A DNA stretch of 64,000 nt from contig NZ_MAXF01000136.1 of NCBI RefSeq assembly GCF_001704635.1, positions 120,810 to 184,809 on the forward strand, in the 5' to 3' direction. The notes beneath the pieces were generated by a model that saw only the letters and a list, made by a program, of their open reading frames with translations, ran no database searches and was not told the origin of the DNA. The position numbers were made by a program, and so were the translations under genes. Each line of letters starts with the position of its first letter. Position 1 is the first letter of the stretch. Shown here piece after piece: positions 22,711 through 31,610 of the stretch. The DNA comes from Streptomyces sparsogenes (GTDB taxonomy: Bacteria > Actinomycetota > Actinomycetes > Streptomycetales > Streptomycetaceae).

Positions 22711-23780
22711 ACCCAGGGCGCACCGACGCCCGCCGCCACCACGACCCCGAGCTGCGCGGATTCGCCAGCGACAACTACGCGGGAGCCCATCCGGAGATCC
22801 TCGCCGCGCTCGCCCTCGCCAACGGCGGCCACCAGGTCGCCTACGGCGAGGACGAGTACACCGAGCATCTGCAGCGGGTCATGCGCAGCCACTTCGGGGC
22901 CGCGGCCCAGGCGTTCCCGGTCTTCAACGGCACCGGGGCCAACGTGGTCGCCCTCCAGGCGCTCACCGACCGCTGGGGCGCGGTCATAGCCGCCGACACC
23001 GCGCACATCCACGTCGACGAGTGCGGCGCCCCCGAGCGGGTGGGCGGGCTGAAGCTGCTCACCGTGGAGACGGAGGACGGCAAGCTCACCCCCGAGCTCA
23101 TCGACCGCCAGGCGTACGGCTGGGACGACGAGCACCGGGCCATGCCCCAGGTGGTCTCCCTCGCCCAGAACACCGAGCTGGGCACCGTCTACACGGTGGA
23201 CGAGATCCGCGCCATCTGCGACCACGCCCACGAGCGCGGCATGAAGGTCCACCTCGACGGGGCCCGGCTGGCCAACGCCGCCGCGTCCCTGGACGTGCCG
23301 ATGCGCGCCTTCACCAACGCGGTGGGCGTGGACGTGCTGTCCTTCGGCGGCACCAAGAACGGCATGCTCTTCGGTGAGGCCGTGGTGGTCCTCGACCCGG
23401 ACGCCGTGCGCGGGATGAAACACCTGCGCAAGCTGTCCATGCAGCTCGCGTCCAAGATGCGGTTCGTCTCCGTCCAGCTGGAGGCGCTGCTCGCCCGCGA
23501 TCTGTGGCTGCGCAACGCCCGCCACGCCAACACCATGGCCCAGCGGCTGGCCGAGGGGGTCCGCACGGTGGACGGGGTGAAGATCCTCCACCCGGTCCAG
23601 GCCAACGCCGTCTTCGCCCGGCTGCCGCACGACGTGGCCGAACGGCTGCAGAAGCGCTACCGCTTCTACTTCTGGGACGAGGCCGCCGGCGACGTGCGCT
23701 GGATGTGCTCCTTCGACACCACGGAGGAGGACGTGGACGGCTTCGTCGCCGCGCTCCGCGAGGAGATGGGCAAGGCCTGA
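22707..23780 (+). CDS. Low-specificity L-threonine aldolase-like PLP enzyme
   Basis: 357 aa, GTG start inside the preceding stop. Fold-type I PLP enzyme: FASDNYAGAHPEI at the start, FNGTGANV for the phosphate loop, TELGTVYT, HLDGARLANA with the PLP-ring aspartate, and K217 in FGGTKNGM as the Schiff-base lysine. Family enzymes cleave beta-hydroxy amino acids, chiefly threonine to glycine and acetaldehyde. Third gene of the DUF6421 operon. Confidence 0.88.
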   Translation: MNPGRTDARRHHDPELRGFASDNYAGAHPEILAALALANGGHQVAYGEDEYTEHLQRVMRSHFGAAAQAFPVFNGTGANVVALQALTDRWGAVIAADTAHIHVDECGAPERVGGLKLLTVETEDGKLTPELIDRQAYGWDDEHRAMPQVVSLAQNTELGTVYTVDEIRAICDHAHERGMKVHLDGARLANAAASLDVPMRAFTNAVGVDVLSFGGTKNGMLFGEAVVVLDPDAVRGMKHLRKLSMQLASKMRFVSVQLEALLARDLWLRNARHANTMAQRLAEGVRTVDGVKILHPVQANAVFARLPHDVAERLQKRYRFYFWDEAAGDVRWMCSFDTTEEDVDGFVAALREEMGKA

Positions 23781-23822
23781 CGGTCCGGGCGGGGGCCGGG
23801 CGGGAACCCGGTCAGGGCGGGG

Positions 23823-24551
23823 TCAGTGGTGGCCCCGCCCGGCCGCCTGCGCCGGGGCCGGCGCGGTGCCGCCCAGGTGGGCCGGCACCCACCAGGTGTC
23901 CTCCGCGTTCTTCGGCCGCACCGGATACGCCCGCTGCGCCGCCTCCAGCAGCTCCTGCACCCGGGTGCGCAGCCGCTCGGTCAGCGTGTCCGACGGCTCG
24001 GTCGGATCGGCCTCCATGGGCGCGCCCACCCGCACCGTGATCGGGAAGTGGTTGCGGCCCAGATCCCGCTTGTGGCCCTTGGTCCACAGCCGCTGGGTGC
24101 CCCACAGCGCCATCGGCAGCAGCGGCACCCCCGACTCCTGGGCCAGCCGGGCCGCGCCCGACTTGAAGTTCTTGAGGGTGAACGACTCGGAGATCGTCGC
24201 CTCGGGGAACACCCCGATGATCTCCCCCGAGCGCAGCGCCCGCAGCGCGTGCTTGTACGCGTCCATGCCCGCCGCGCGGTCCACCGGGATGTGCTTCATG
24301 GCGCGCATCAGCGGCCCGGCGACCTTGTGCCGGAAGACCGACTCCTTGGCCATGAAGCGCACCAGCCGCTTGGCCGGACGGGCGGTCAGCCCGCAGAAGA
24401 CGAAGTCGAGGTAGCCGATGTGGTTGCTCACCAGAACCGCACCGCCCCGCTTGGGGATGTTCTCGGTGCCCTTGATGTCGAAGCGCAGGTCCAGCGCCTT
24501 GAACATGGTGCGGGCGACACCGATCACCGGCGGGTAGACGAGCTCTGCCAT
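23823..24551 (-). CDS. 1-acylglycerol-3-phosphate O-acyltransferase (PlsC family)
   Basis: 242 aa. Acyltransferase motif NH44-x4-D49 in SNHIGYLDF, motif III FPEATIS, and FRHKVAGPLMRAMKHIPVDR. It would transfer acyl groups to lysophosphatidate or a related acceptor at the inner membrane face. ATG 24551 (MAELVYPP) was chosen; an ATG at 24566 directly after GGAGAAG would add five residues. The C-terminus has a Pro/Ala tail of about 25 residues. Gene stands alone. Confidence 0.88.
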   Translation of the reverse strand: MAELVYPPVIGVARTMFKALDLRFDIKGTENIPKRGGAVLVSNHIGYLDFVFCGLTARPAKRLVRFMAKESVFRHKVAGPLMRAMKHIPVDRAAGMDAYKHALRALRSGEIIGVFPEATISESFTLKNFKSGAARLAQESGVPLLPMALWGTQRLWTKGHKRDLGRNHFPITVRVGAPMEADPTEPSDTLTERLRTRVQELLEAAQRAYPVRPKNAEDTWWVPAHLGGTAPAPAQAAGRGHH

Positions 24552-24833
24552 AGGGGGACCCTTCATCTTCTCCTGGGAGGGCTCTCCCGACTGAAGTTAC
24601 GCGGCCGTAGGTTCGGTCTTGTGGCAGATGGTGCCCCATGGCGTGCCGGTCTGCCTACCGGGCGGACCCCTCCGGCCGCGAGATCCTCATCACGTCGGGG
24701 CGGAGCGTGCGCCGGGGCGGGCGCGGAGAGGAATGCCCGGGGGTGTCCCGGCGCTGCAACCGGCGGGGGGCGGAGCCGGGAGCGAACGGAAGGACGGCGG
24801 GTGCGAAGCGGGCAGGGCGGGACGGACGACGGC

Positions 24834-25139
24834 ATGCGGCTGGGCGCGGCGGAGCTCGGCGCGCCGCTGGGGGAGCGGGCGACGCTCGTGCAGTTCTCCA
24901 GCGCCTTCTGCCAGCCCTGCCGGGCCACCCGGCGCGTCCTCGCCGAGGTCGCCCGGATGGTGGACGGCGTGGCGCATCTGGAGATCGACGCCGAGGCGCG
25001 TCTGGACCTGGTGCGCGGGCTGGGCGTCGTACGGACCCCCACGGTGCTGGTGCTGGACGCCGGGGGTCGCGTGGTGCGCCGCGCGGCCGGTCAGCCCCGC
25101 ACGGCGGACGTGATCGCGGCGCTCGGCGCGGTGCTCTGA
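24834..25139 (+). CDS. Thioredoxin-family protein
   Basis: 101 aa. Redox motif CQPC (F-C-Q-P-C-R) near residue 26, followed by a standard thioredoxin core (LEIDAEARLDLVRGLGVVRTPTVLVLDAGGRVV) with the cis-proline in RTPT. No membrane anchor from this ATG; an in-frame GTG at 24801 with GGAAGGA upstream would add 11 residues. Cytoplasmic reductant of unknown partner. Lies between plsC-like and etfB. Confidence 0.82.
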   Translation: MRLGAAELGAPLGERATLVQFSSAFCQPCRATRRVLAEVARMVDGVAHLEIDAEARLDLVRGLGVVRTPTVLVLDAGGRVVRRAAGQPRTADVIAALGAVL

Positions 25140-25207
25140 GCCCACCGGCGGCGGCCGTTGGCAAGGTCACAGTTCAACCGGGTTGCCTACGGGGAACACC
25201 CTGGATG

Positions 25208-25219
25208 TACTGACGAGTA
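25208..25219. promoter_or_regulatory. Palindromic site upstream of etfB
   Basis: TACTGACGAGTA has TACT/AGTA arms around a 4-bp centre and sits in an AT-richer island (GAGTAATATTTCG), 119 bp before the etfB start. TetR-type regulators of fatty acid oxidation use sites of this style, so control of the electron-transfer genes is possible. A -10-like TATGCT lies at 25284-25289. Confidence 0.35.
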
Positions 25220-25337
25220 ATATTTCGATCGGTGCAGGGCGGTCCCGGTCGCCGACCGGCCGGAATCCGCACCCGATGGCGCCTATGCTGCCTGCACAAG
25301 GCAGCTGACGAAGAGACGATGCAGTAGGAGAGCCGGC

Positions 25338-26123
25338 GTGAGCTTGAGGATCGTTGTCTGTGTGAAGTACGTGCCCGACGCCACCGGCGACCGGCACTTC
25401 GCCGAAGACCTGACCGTCGACCGCGACGACGTGGACGGCCTGCTCTCCGAGCTGGACGAGTACGCGGTCGAGCAGGCGCTGCAGATCTCCGAAGAGGCGG
25501 ACGACGCCGAGATCACCGTGCTGACCGTCGGGCCCGAGGACGCGAAGGACGCGCTGCGCAAGGCGCTGTCCATGGGCGCCGACAAGGCCGTCCACGTGGA
25601 GGACGACGACCTGCACGGCACGGACGTCGTCGGCACCTCCCTGGTGCTGGCCAAGGCGATCGAGAAGACCGGTTACGACCTGGTCGTCTGCGGCATGGCC
25701 TCCACCGACGGCACCATGGGCGTGCTCCCGGCGCTGCTGGCCGAGCGCCTGGGCGTCCCGCAGGTCACGCTCCTGTCGGAGGTCTCGGTCGAGGACGGCA
25801 CGGTCAAGGGCCGCCGGGACGGCGACACCGCGAGCGAGCTGCTGGAGGCCTCGCTGCCCGCCGTCGTGTCGGTGACGGACCAGTCGGGCGAGGCCCGCTA
25901 CCCGTCCTTCAAGGGCATCATGGCCGCCAAGAAGAAGCCGGTGACCTCCTGGGACCTGGAGGACCTGGAGATCGACGCGGACGTGGTCGGCCTGGAGGGC
26001 GCCTGGACCGCGGTGGACGGCGCCACGGAGCGCCCGGCCCGCACCGCGGGCACGATCGTCAAGGACGAGGGCGAGGGCGGCAAGCAGCTCGCCGCGTTCC
26101 TCGCGGAGCGCAAGTTCATCTGA
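25338..26123 (+). CDS. etfB: Electron transfer flavoprotein subunit beta
   Basis: 261 aa from GTG with AGGAGAGCC upstream. N-terminus SLRIVVCVKYVPDAT, AMP-binding region VCGMASTDGTMGVLPALLAERLG and the C-terminal arm KKPVTSWDLEDLEID are typical of EtfB. With EtfA it carries electrons from acyl-CoA and other flavin dehydrogenases to ETF:quinone oxidoreductase. Adjacent to etfA with a 93-bp gap. Confidence 0.95.
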   Translation: MSLRIVVCVKYVPDATGDRHFAEDLTVDRDDVDGLLSELDEYAVEQALQISEEADDAEITVLTVGPEDAKDALRKALSMGADKAVHVEDDDLHGTDVVGTSLVLAKAIEKTGYDLVVCGMASTDGTMGVLPALLAERLGVPQVTLLSEVSVEDGTVKGRRDGDTASELLEASLPAVVSVTDQSGEARYPSFKGIMAAKKKPVTSWDLEDLEIDADVVGLEGAWTAVDGATERPARTAGTIVKDEGEGGKQLAAFLAERKFI

Positions 26124-26216
26124 GGAGGCGGTCCCGCGGGTCGGCCCTTCCGCTGACCCGGCCGCGCCCGACGCACCGCCAACCGCCCGTACCTTTCCCG
26201 CAGGAGATCGATTCCC

Positions 26217-27179
26217 ATGGCTGAAGTCCTCGTCTATGTCGACCACGTGGACGGCGCCGTCCGTAAGCCCACCCTCGAGCTGCTGACCCTGGCCCGCCGG
26301 ATCGGCGAGCCCGTGGCCGTCCACCTGGGCCCGGGCGCCGACGCCGCCGCCCCGGTGCTCGCCGAGCACGGCGCGGTCAAGGTGCTGACCGCCGACGCGC
26401 CCGAGTTCGCCGACTACCTCGTCGTCCCCAAGGTGGACGCTCTGCAGGCTGCCTACAAGGCCGTCTCCCCGGCCGCCGTGCTGGTGCCCTCCTCTGCCGA
26501 GGGCAAGGAGATCGCCGCCCGGCTGGCCCTCCGGATCGGCTCGGGCATCATCACCGACGCCGTCGACCTGGAGGCCGGCGACGAGGGCCCGGTCGCGACC
26601 CAGTCGGTGTTCGCCGCCGCCTTCACCACCAAGTCCCGGGTCAGCAACGGCACGCCGGTCATCACGGTCAAGCCGAACTCGGCGGCCGTGGAGGCCGCGC
26701 CGGCCGCCGGCACGGTCGAGCCGCTGTCCGTGACCTTCTCGGACCAGGCCACCGGCACGAAGATCACCTCCCGTACGCCGCGCGAGTCCACCGGGCGTCC
26801 GGAGCTGACCGAGGCCGCGATCGTGGTCTCCGGCGGCCGGGGCGTCGGCGGCGCGGAGAACTTCCCGATCGTCGAGGCGCTGGCCGACTCGCTCGGCGCC
26901 GCCGTGGGCGCCTCGCGCGCCGCGGTGGACGCCGGCTGGTACCCGCACACCAACCAGGTCGGCCAGACCGGCAAGTCGGTCTCCCCGCAGCTGTACATCG
27001 CCACCGGTATCTCGGGCGCGATCCAGCACCGGGCCGGCATGCAGACCTCGAAGACGATCGTGGCCATCAACAAGGACGCCGAGGCCCCGATCTTCGACCT
27101 CGTCGACTACGGCGTGGTCGGCGACCTCTTCGAGGTGGTCCCGCAGCTGACCGAGGAGATCAAGACCCGCAAGGGCTGA
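26217..27179 (+). CDS. etfA: Electron transfer flavoprotein subunit alpha
   Basis: 320 aa. N-terminal domain MAEVLVYVDHVDG..., and the FAD-binding C-terminal domain with SGGRGVGGAENF, PHTNQVGQTGKSVSPQLYIATGISGAIQH and INKDAEAPIFDLVDYGVVGDLFEVVPQL, the full EtfA signature. Preceded by GCAGGAGATCG. Binds FAD and pairs with EtfB. Normal length. Confidence 0.95.
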   Translation: MAEVLVYVDHVDGAVRKPTLELLTLARRIGEPVAVHLGPGADAAAPVLAEHGAVKVLTADAPEFADYLVVPKVDALQAAYKAVSPAAVLVPSSAEGKEIAARLALRIGSGIITDAVDLEAGDEGPVATQSVFAAAFTTKSRVSNGTPVITVKPNSAAVEAAPAAGTVEPLSVTFSDQATGTKITSRTPRESTGRPELTEAAIVVSGGRGVGGAENFPIVEALADSLGAAVGASRAAVDAGWYPHTNQVGQTGKSVSPQLYIATGISGAIQHRAGMQTSKTIVAINKDAEAPIFDLVDYGVVGDLFEVVPQLTEEIKTRKG

Positions 27180-27363
27180 CCCCTCGCCGTACGGCCCCCG
27201 CACGCGGACGATGCGCCGTGCGCGGGGGCCGTCCGCGTTTCCGGGCGTCCGCGTTTCCGGGCGTCCGCGCGTTCCCGCGGCGGTGTTGACCTGCGATCGG
27301 GCCGTCGATAAGTTCGCTCGGCGGATTCTGGATTCCGTATCACGAAAGGCGGTGGGTGTGCGG

Positions 27364-28662
27364 ATGGAGCAGTCAGAGACGTTCGCGACAAGCCTTCCCG
27401 GCGCCGTGCGGGACGGGATCGCCGCCTCCCTCGCCGGCGTGGACGCCGAACTCGCGCGCCGCTACCCCGGCGACCCCGGCACCCGCCAGCCCGTCCACAC
27501 CGTCTACGTCCCCGCCGACCTCCTCACCGCGGGCACCGTCCGCGCCTGGGGCGACCAGGCCCTCGCCGCGCTCGACGCCCACGCCCCCGACCCCGCCGCG
27601 CTGGCCGCCGTCCTCGGCCTCCGGGACGACCTCGCCGAACCGGTTTACGAGCGGGTGCGCGGCAAACTGGAGCGCGAGCCGGTGGAAGACCTGCGCGTCG
27701 ACTTCGAGGACGGCTACGGCCCGCGCCCCGACGCCGAGGAGGACGCCGCGGCCGCCCGCGCCGCCTCCCTGGTCGCCGCGGCCGTCGCGGACGGCACCGC
27801 GCCGCCGTACGTCGGCATCCGCATGAAGTGCATGGAAGCCGCCGTCCGGGACCGGGGCATCCGCACCCTCGACATCTTCCTCACCGGGCTGATGAACGCC
27901 GGCGGCCTGCCCCCCGGGCTCCTCCTCACCCTGCCGAAGGTGACCTACGCCGAACAGGTCACCGCCATGGCCCGGCTGTGCGGGGAGTTCGAGAAGGCCC
28001 ACGGCCTGCCCGCGGGCCGGATCGGCTTCGAGATCCAGATCGAGACCACCCAGGCCGTCCTCGGCCCCGACGGCCGCGCCACCGTCGCCCGCATGATCGA
28101 CGCCGCCGGCGGCCGGGCCACCGGGCTGCACTACGGCACCTTCGACTACAGCGCCTCCTGCGGGGTCAGCGCCGCCCACCAGTCCATGGACCACCCCGTC
28201 GCCGACCACGCCAAGGCCGTCATGCAGGTGGCCGCCGCCGGCACCGGCGTCAGGCTCTCCGACGGCTCGACCAACGTCCTCCCCGTCGGGACGACCGAGC
28301 AGGTCCACGAGGCCTGGCGGCTCCACCACCGCCTGGTGCGGCGCTCATTGGCGCGCGCGTACTACCAGGGGTGGGACATGCACCCCGGCCATCTGCCGAC
28401 CCGCTACGCCGCCGTCTACGCCTTCTACCGGGAGGGCCTGCCCCAGGCCGCGTCCCGCCTGGCCGCGTACGTGAACCGCGCGGGCGGCGCCGGGGGCGCC
28501 ATCGCCGACGAGCCGGCCACGGCCAGGGCCCTGAGCGGCTACCTGCTGCGCGGCCTGGACTGCGGGGCGGTGGACCGCGCCGAGGTGGAGCGCCTCACCG
28601 GCCTCCCGCGCGCCACCCTGGACGCCCTGTCCGGCCGCGCCCCCGGCGCGGGCGCGGGCTGA
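27364..28662 (+). CDS. DUF6986 family protein, citrate-lyase/malate-synthase-like fold
   Basis: 432 aa. TIM-barrel HpcH/HpaI-like features: LRVDFEDGYGPRPDAEED, GIRMKCM, DIFLTGL, LTLPKV, GFEIQIETTQAVLG (Glu/Gln metal region) and LHYGTFDYSASCGVSAAHQ. The acidic DFEDGYG and EIQIET positions fit a Mg-dependent C-C lyase or synthase acting on an oxo-acid or CoA ester. Start ATG 27364; a GTG at 27358 would add two residues. Substrate unknown. Follows etfBA but has its own leader of about 180 bp. Confidence 0.8.
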   Translation: MEQSETFATSLPGAVRDGIAASLAGVDAELARRYPGDPGTRQPVHTVYVPADLLTAGTVRAWGDQALAALDAHAPDPAALAAVLGLRDDLAEPVYERVRGKLEREPVEDLRVDFEDGYGPRPDAEEDAAAARAASLVAAAVADGTAPPYVGIRMKCMEAAVRDRGIRTLDIFLTGLMNAGGLPPGLLLTLPKVTYAEQVTAMARLCGEFEKAHGLPAGRIGFEIQIETTQAVLGPDGRATVARMIDAAGGRATGLHYGTFDYSASCGVSAAHQSMDHPVADHAKAVMQVAAAGTGVRLSDGSTNVLPVGTTEQVHEAWRLHHRLVRRSLARAYYQGWDMHPGHLPTRYAAVYAFYREGLPQAASRLAAYVNRAGGAGGAIADEPATARALSGYLLRGLDCGAVDRAEVERLTGLPRATLDALSGRAPGAGAG

Positions 28663-28779
28663 CCCCGGCGGCCCCGCGCCGGGGCCCGGGCCGACGCCGG
28701 CCCCCGCCGGGTCCGTACCGGCTCACTCCAACGCCTCACCCGGGATGCGGAATCGCCGGGGAAGGCCGGAGATGTTGTC

Positions 28780-29892
28780 ATGACCGGCGCCCCCGACGAC
28801 CCTCCGGGCAGGCCCCCGACACCACCGCACGACCATGCCGCCGAGGGGGCGGGCGGCGGCCCGCCGCGCCGCCGCGGGGCCCGGGACCTGGCCAGGAGCA
28901 CCGCGTCGGGACTGCTCATCGCGCTCGCCTGTCTGCTCGTACCGGTGTGCGTGGTGTCGGCATGGCTCCACGACGTCCTCCTCGACACCGACCGCTACGT
29001 GGCGACCGTCCGCCCGCTCGCGAAGGACCCCGCGATCCAGGACGCCGCGCTGCGCCACGTCCGCCGAGCCCTCGACGCCCGGCACAGCGGCCGGGACATC
29101 ACCTCCGACATCGCCTCCTGGCTTCGCCGCCAAGGGCTGCCGCCGACGGCGGCCGACGCCGTCGAGGGGCTCGGCGCCAAGCTGGACCCGGCCGTCGACC
29201 AGGCGTTGACGAGAGTGGCGGCGCATGTCGTGCGCAGCGAACAGTTCCCGGCGGTCTGGGTCGGCGTCAACCGGGCCGCCCACTCCGCCCTCGTCCACGT
29301 CCTCACCGGCGAAGGGCACGGGCCGGTCGCGGTGGACGGCGACACCGTGACCCTGGACGTGGGCGCGACCGTCGAGAAGGCCAAGCGGCACCTGCTGAAC
29401 GCCGGATTCTCCTCGGCGGCGGAGATCCCCGAGGTCCACCGCCGCATGGTCCTCTTCCGCTCCGCCGAACTGGACGGGGTGCGCCGGGGAGTACGCCTGC
29501 TGGACCTGGCGGCGGCCTGGCTGCCCGCGCTGAGCGCGGTGCTCGGCGCCTCCGGTATCCTGCTCGCCCGCCGACGCCGCCGCGCCCTGGCCCGCGCCGC
29601 CCTGGGGACCGCCGTCACCTCCCTCGCCCTCGCCGTCGGCCTGGCCGTCGCCCGCCGCTACTGCCTCGACCACGTGCCGCCGCGGGTGCTGTCCAGGGCG
29701 GCCGCGGCGGACCTCCTCGACGCGCTGCTGCGCGTGCCGCGGGTCACCGTCCGCACCGTCGGGGCGCTCGGGCTCGTCGTCGCGCTGGCCGCCTGCCTGA
29801 CCGGCCTCGGCCGACCGCGCGGGGTCGGTCGGGACGAGGCCGTCACGGGGTCAGGAGGAGCAGGACGAAGAGCAGACAGGTGCCGATGGTGA
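28780..29892 (+). CDS. Integral membrane protein of unknown function
   Basis: 370 aa. A cytoplasmic Pro/Gly-rich N-terminus (1-35) is followed by a span (42-63), a 180-residue extracellular domain beginning DTDRYVATVRPLAKDPAIQDAALRHVRRAL, and three C-terminal spans (about 243-262, 272-292, 326-346). The large soluble loop with helical repeats is typical of conserved actinobacterial membrane proteins without known role. Its last 50 bases overlap the convergent gene at 29843. Confidence 0.75.
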   Translation: MTGAPDDPPGRPPTPPHDHAAEGAGGGPPRRRGARDLARSTASGLLIALACLLVPVCVVSAWLHDVLLDTDRYVATVRPLAKDPAIQDAALRHVRRALDARHSGRDITSDIASWLRRQGLPPTAADAVEGLGAKLDPAVDQALTRVAAHVVRSEQFPAVWVGVNRAAHSALVHVLTGEGHGPVAVDGDTVTLDVGATVEKAKRHLLNAGFSSAAEIPEVHRRMVLFRSAELDGVRRGVRLLDLAAAWLPALSAVLGASGILLARRRRRALARAALGTAVTSLALAVGLAVARRYCLDHVPPRVLSRAAAADLLDALLRVPRVTVRTVGALGLVVALAACLTGLGRPRGVGRDEAVTGSGGAGRRADRCRW

Positions 29893-30475
29893 CCACCCAG
29901 CTGTGGGAGGTCAGCCACTCCCGGAGCCTGGGCATGGTCTCCCTGGCACGCCGGCCGAGCAGCAGGAAGACCAGCAGGGGCAACGCCGCCACCAGCACCG
30001 TCAGCCCGATGAACGGCAGCGCCGCCACCAGCCCCTCGCCATGCTGCTCCAAGGACGCGCCGACGGTCAGCATCACCAGGATGTCGGACGGCATGCACAG
30101 GATGACCAGGAAGCCGATGGTGAACGCCCGCCAGGGGCCCGCCTCCATCAGCGAGCCCAGCCACTTCGGCGGCTCGGCCGTCTCCCGCCGCACATAGGCC
30201 TTCACCGCGGCGGCGATCAGCAGCGCCACCAGCACGATCTGGACCACCGTCCCGGCCGAGCCGCGGTCGGACGGGGAACCCGGCGCGACCACCTGGCCCA
30301 ACAGCGCGAAGATTCCCCGCGTGATGGCCACCCCCACGGTCGTGGCGATCGCCACCCCGAGGAGGAACGCCAGGGACACCCGCACCGGGCGCGGGGTGGT
30401 CACCAGGATGACGGCGGACACGATCTGCGGCCCGGCCATCATGGTGACGGCGAGCGGGAGAATCTGCAGATCCAT
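29843..30475 (-). CDS. GAP-family membrane protein (Sap-like)
   Basis: 210 aa, ATG at 30475 with GAGAGGG upstream. Six hydrophobic spans; starts MDLQILPLAVTMMAGPQIVSAVILVTTPRP, contains FTIGFLVILCMPSDILVMLTVGASL. This matches the GAP/Sap (sulfolipid-1-addressing) family, thought to help lipid export across the membrane. Transported molecule in Streptomyces unknown. Convergent with, and overlapping, the preceding gene. Confidence 0.78.
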   Translation of the reverse strand: MDLQILPLAVTMMAGPQIVSAVILVTTPRPVRVSLAFLLGVAIATTVGVAITRGIFALLGQVVAPGSPSDRGSAGTVVQIVLVALLIAAAVKAYVRRETAEPPKWLGSLMEAGPWRAFTIGFLVILCMPSDILVMLTVGASLEQHGEGLVAALPFIGLTVLVAALPLLVFLLLGRRARETMPRLREWLTSHSWVVTIGTCLLFVLLLLTP

Positions 30476-30653
30476 GGGCTGCCCTCTCCGGCCTCCGCGT
30501 CGGGACGACTTCACTGTCTCCATTCGTACGCGCCCGCGCCCGAACGGCATCCGCTGCTGCGCCGACCGGGGGCGGTCGGCAGTCGTAAGCTGAGAGTGTC
30601 GACCCCGGCTGGAGCCCGCGTCGGCCCGCCGGCGGGTCGGATGGAGGCGGACG

Positions 30654-31037
30654 ATGAACTATCCACTGCTGAATGTGTTCATGACCACGGTGTGGGTCTT
30701 CCTGTGGGTCCTGTGGCTGATGCTGCTGTTCCGCGTGATCGGGGACCTCTTCCGCGACGACTCGATGGGCGGCTGGGCCAAGGCGGGCTGGTGCTTCTTC
30801 GTCGTCGTCCTGCCCTTCCTGGGCATCTTCGTGTACCTGGTGGCCCGGGGGCGCGGTATGGGCGAGCGCGAGGCGACGGCGGCCCTGAAGGCGGAGGAGG
30901 ACCTGAAGCAGTTCGTGCGGGAGACCGCGGCGACCGGCCACGCCACGGAGCTGGCCGAGCTGGTGGAGCTCAAGAACCACGGGGACATCACGGCCGAGGA
31001 GTACGAGCGGGCCAAGGCCAAGGTGCTCGCGGCCTGA
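30654..31037 (+). CDS. SHOCT/PLDc_N-type small membrane protein
   Basis: 127 aa. Two membrane spans (about 8-28 and 42-64) in the PLD nuclease N-terminal style (WVLWLMLLFRVIGDLFRDD...GWCFFVVVLPFLGIFVYLVARG), and a C-terminal SHOCT helix pair (LAELVELKNHGDITAEEYERAKAKVL). SHOCT modules are oligomerisation or docking segments. Cellular role unknown. Well-formed GGAGG ribosome site. Confidence 0.85.
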   Translation: MNYPLLNVFMTTVWVFLWVLWLMLLFRVIGDLFRDDSMGGWAKAGWCFFVVVLPFLGIFVYLVARGRGMGEREATAALKAEEDLKQFVRETAATGHATELAELVELKNHGDITAEEYERAKAKVLAA

Positions 31038-31054
31038 GACCGGCCACCGCGACC

Positions 31055-31504
31055 TCAGTACCGCACCGCAGCGCCGATCTGCGCCGTGAGGTGGCCGCTG
31101 AGCTTGCGGTGGCTGCGCGCGCTCGCCTTCTTGGACGAGTGGGGCTGGACCGAGGAGATCGTCAGGACGACCACGTCGACCAGATCGCCGTTCGCGTCGC
31201 GGAAGTTCACCTCCACGGCGTACTTCACCACGTCGCTCTGCTTGTTGGTGACGGTGATCGGTGCGACGGCGTGGCCGTCCTTGCCGATCGAGACGGCGCC
31301 GGCCTTCACGTCGCCCTTCGCCCTCACCCCGTTCTTGATCTTGTCCAGCTCGGACTTCGCGGAGGCGGTCGCCGTGGCGATCGCCCCGGAGGCCCGGGAG
31401 GCGGGGGCCGACGAGCCGCCGCCGTTCGAGCATCCGGCGGATGCCAGCACCATGGCCGCCACCAGGCTCCCCGCGCAGAACGTCCCCAGTCGGCACCAGG
31501 CCAT
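31055..31504 (-). CDS. Putative lipoprotein
   Basis: 149 aa. Signal region (residues 5-24) ending in the lipobox LASAGC with C25, then a Ser/Ala linker and a beta-sandwich resembling FxLYD or Ig-like extracellular domains (GHAVAPITVTNKQSDVVKYAVEVNFRDANGDLVDVVVLT). Anchored to the outer face of the membrane. No enzymatic motif. Confidence 0.78.
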   Translation of the reverse strand: MAWCRLGTFCAGSLVAAMVLASAGCSNGGGSSAPASRASGAIATATASAKSELDKIKNGVRAKGDVKAGAVSIGKDGHAVAPITVTNKQSDVVKYAVEVNFRDANGDLVDVVVLTISSVQPHSSKKASARSHRKLSGHLTAQIGAAVRY

Positions 31505-31610
31505 CGCGCCTCACCTCGTCCCGTCGCACCGTCCGGAAGGCCGCTTCGTCGGACCCAGCCTGACGGCAGACGGACGGCGTGGCGAGCCGGGTGGTCCGTT
31601 GGTGGGCGTG

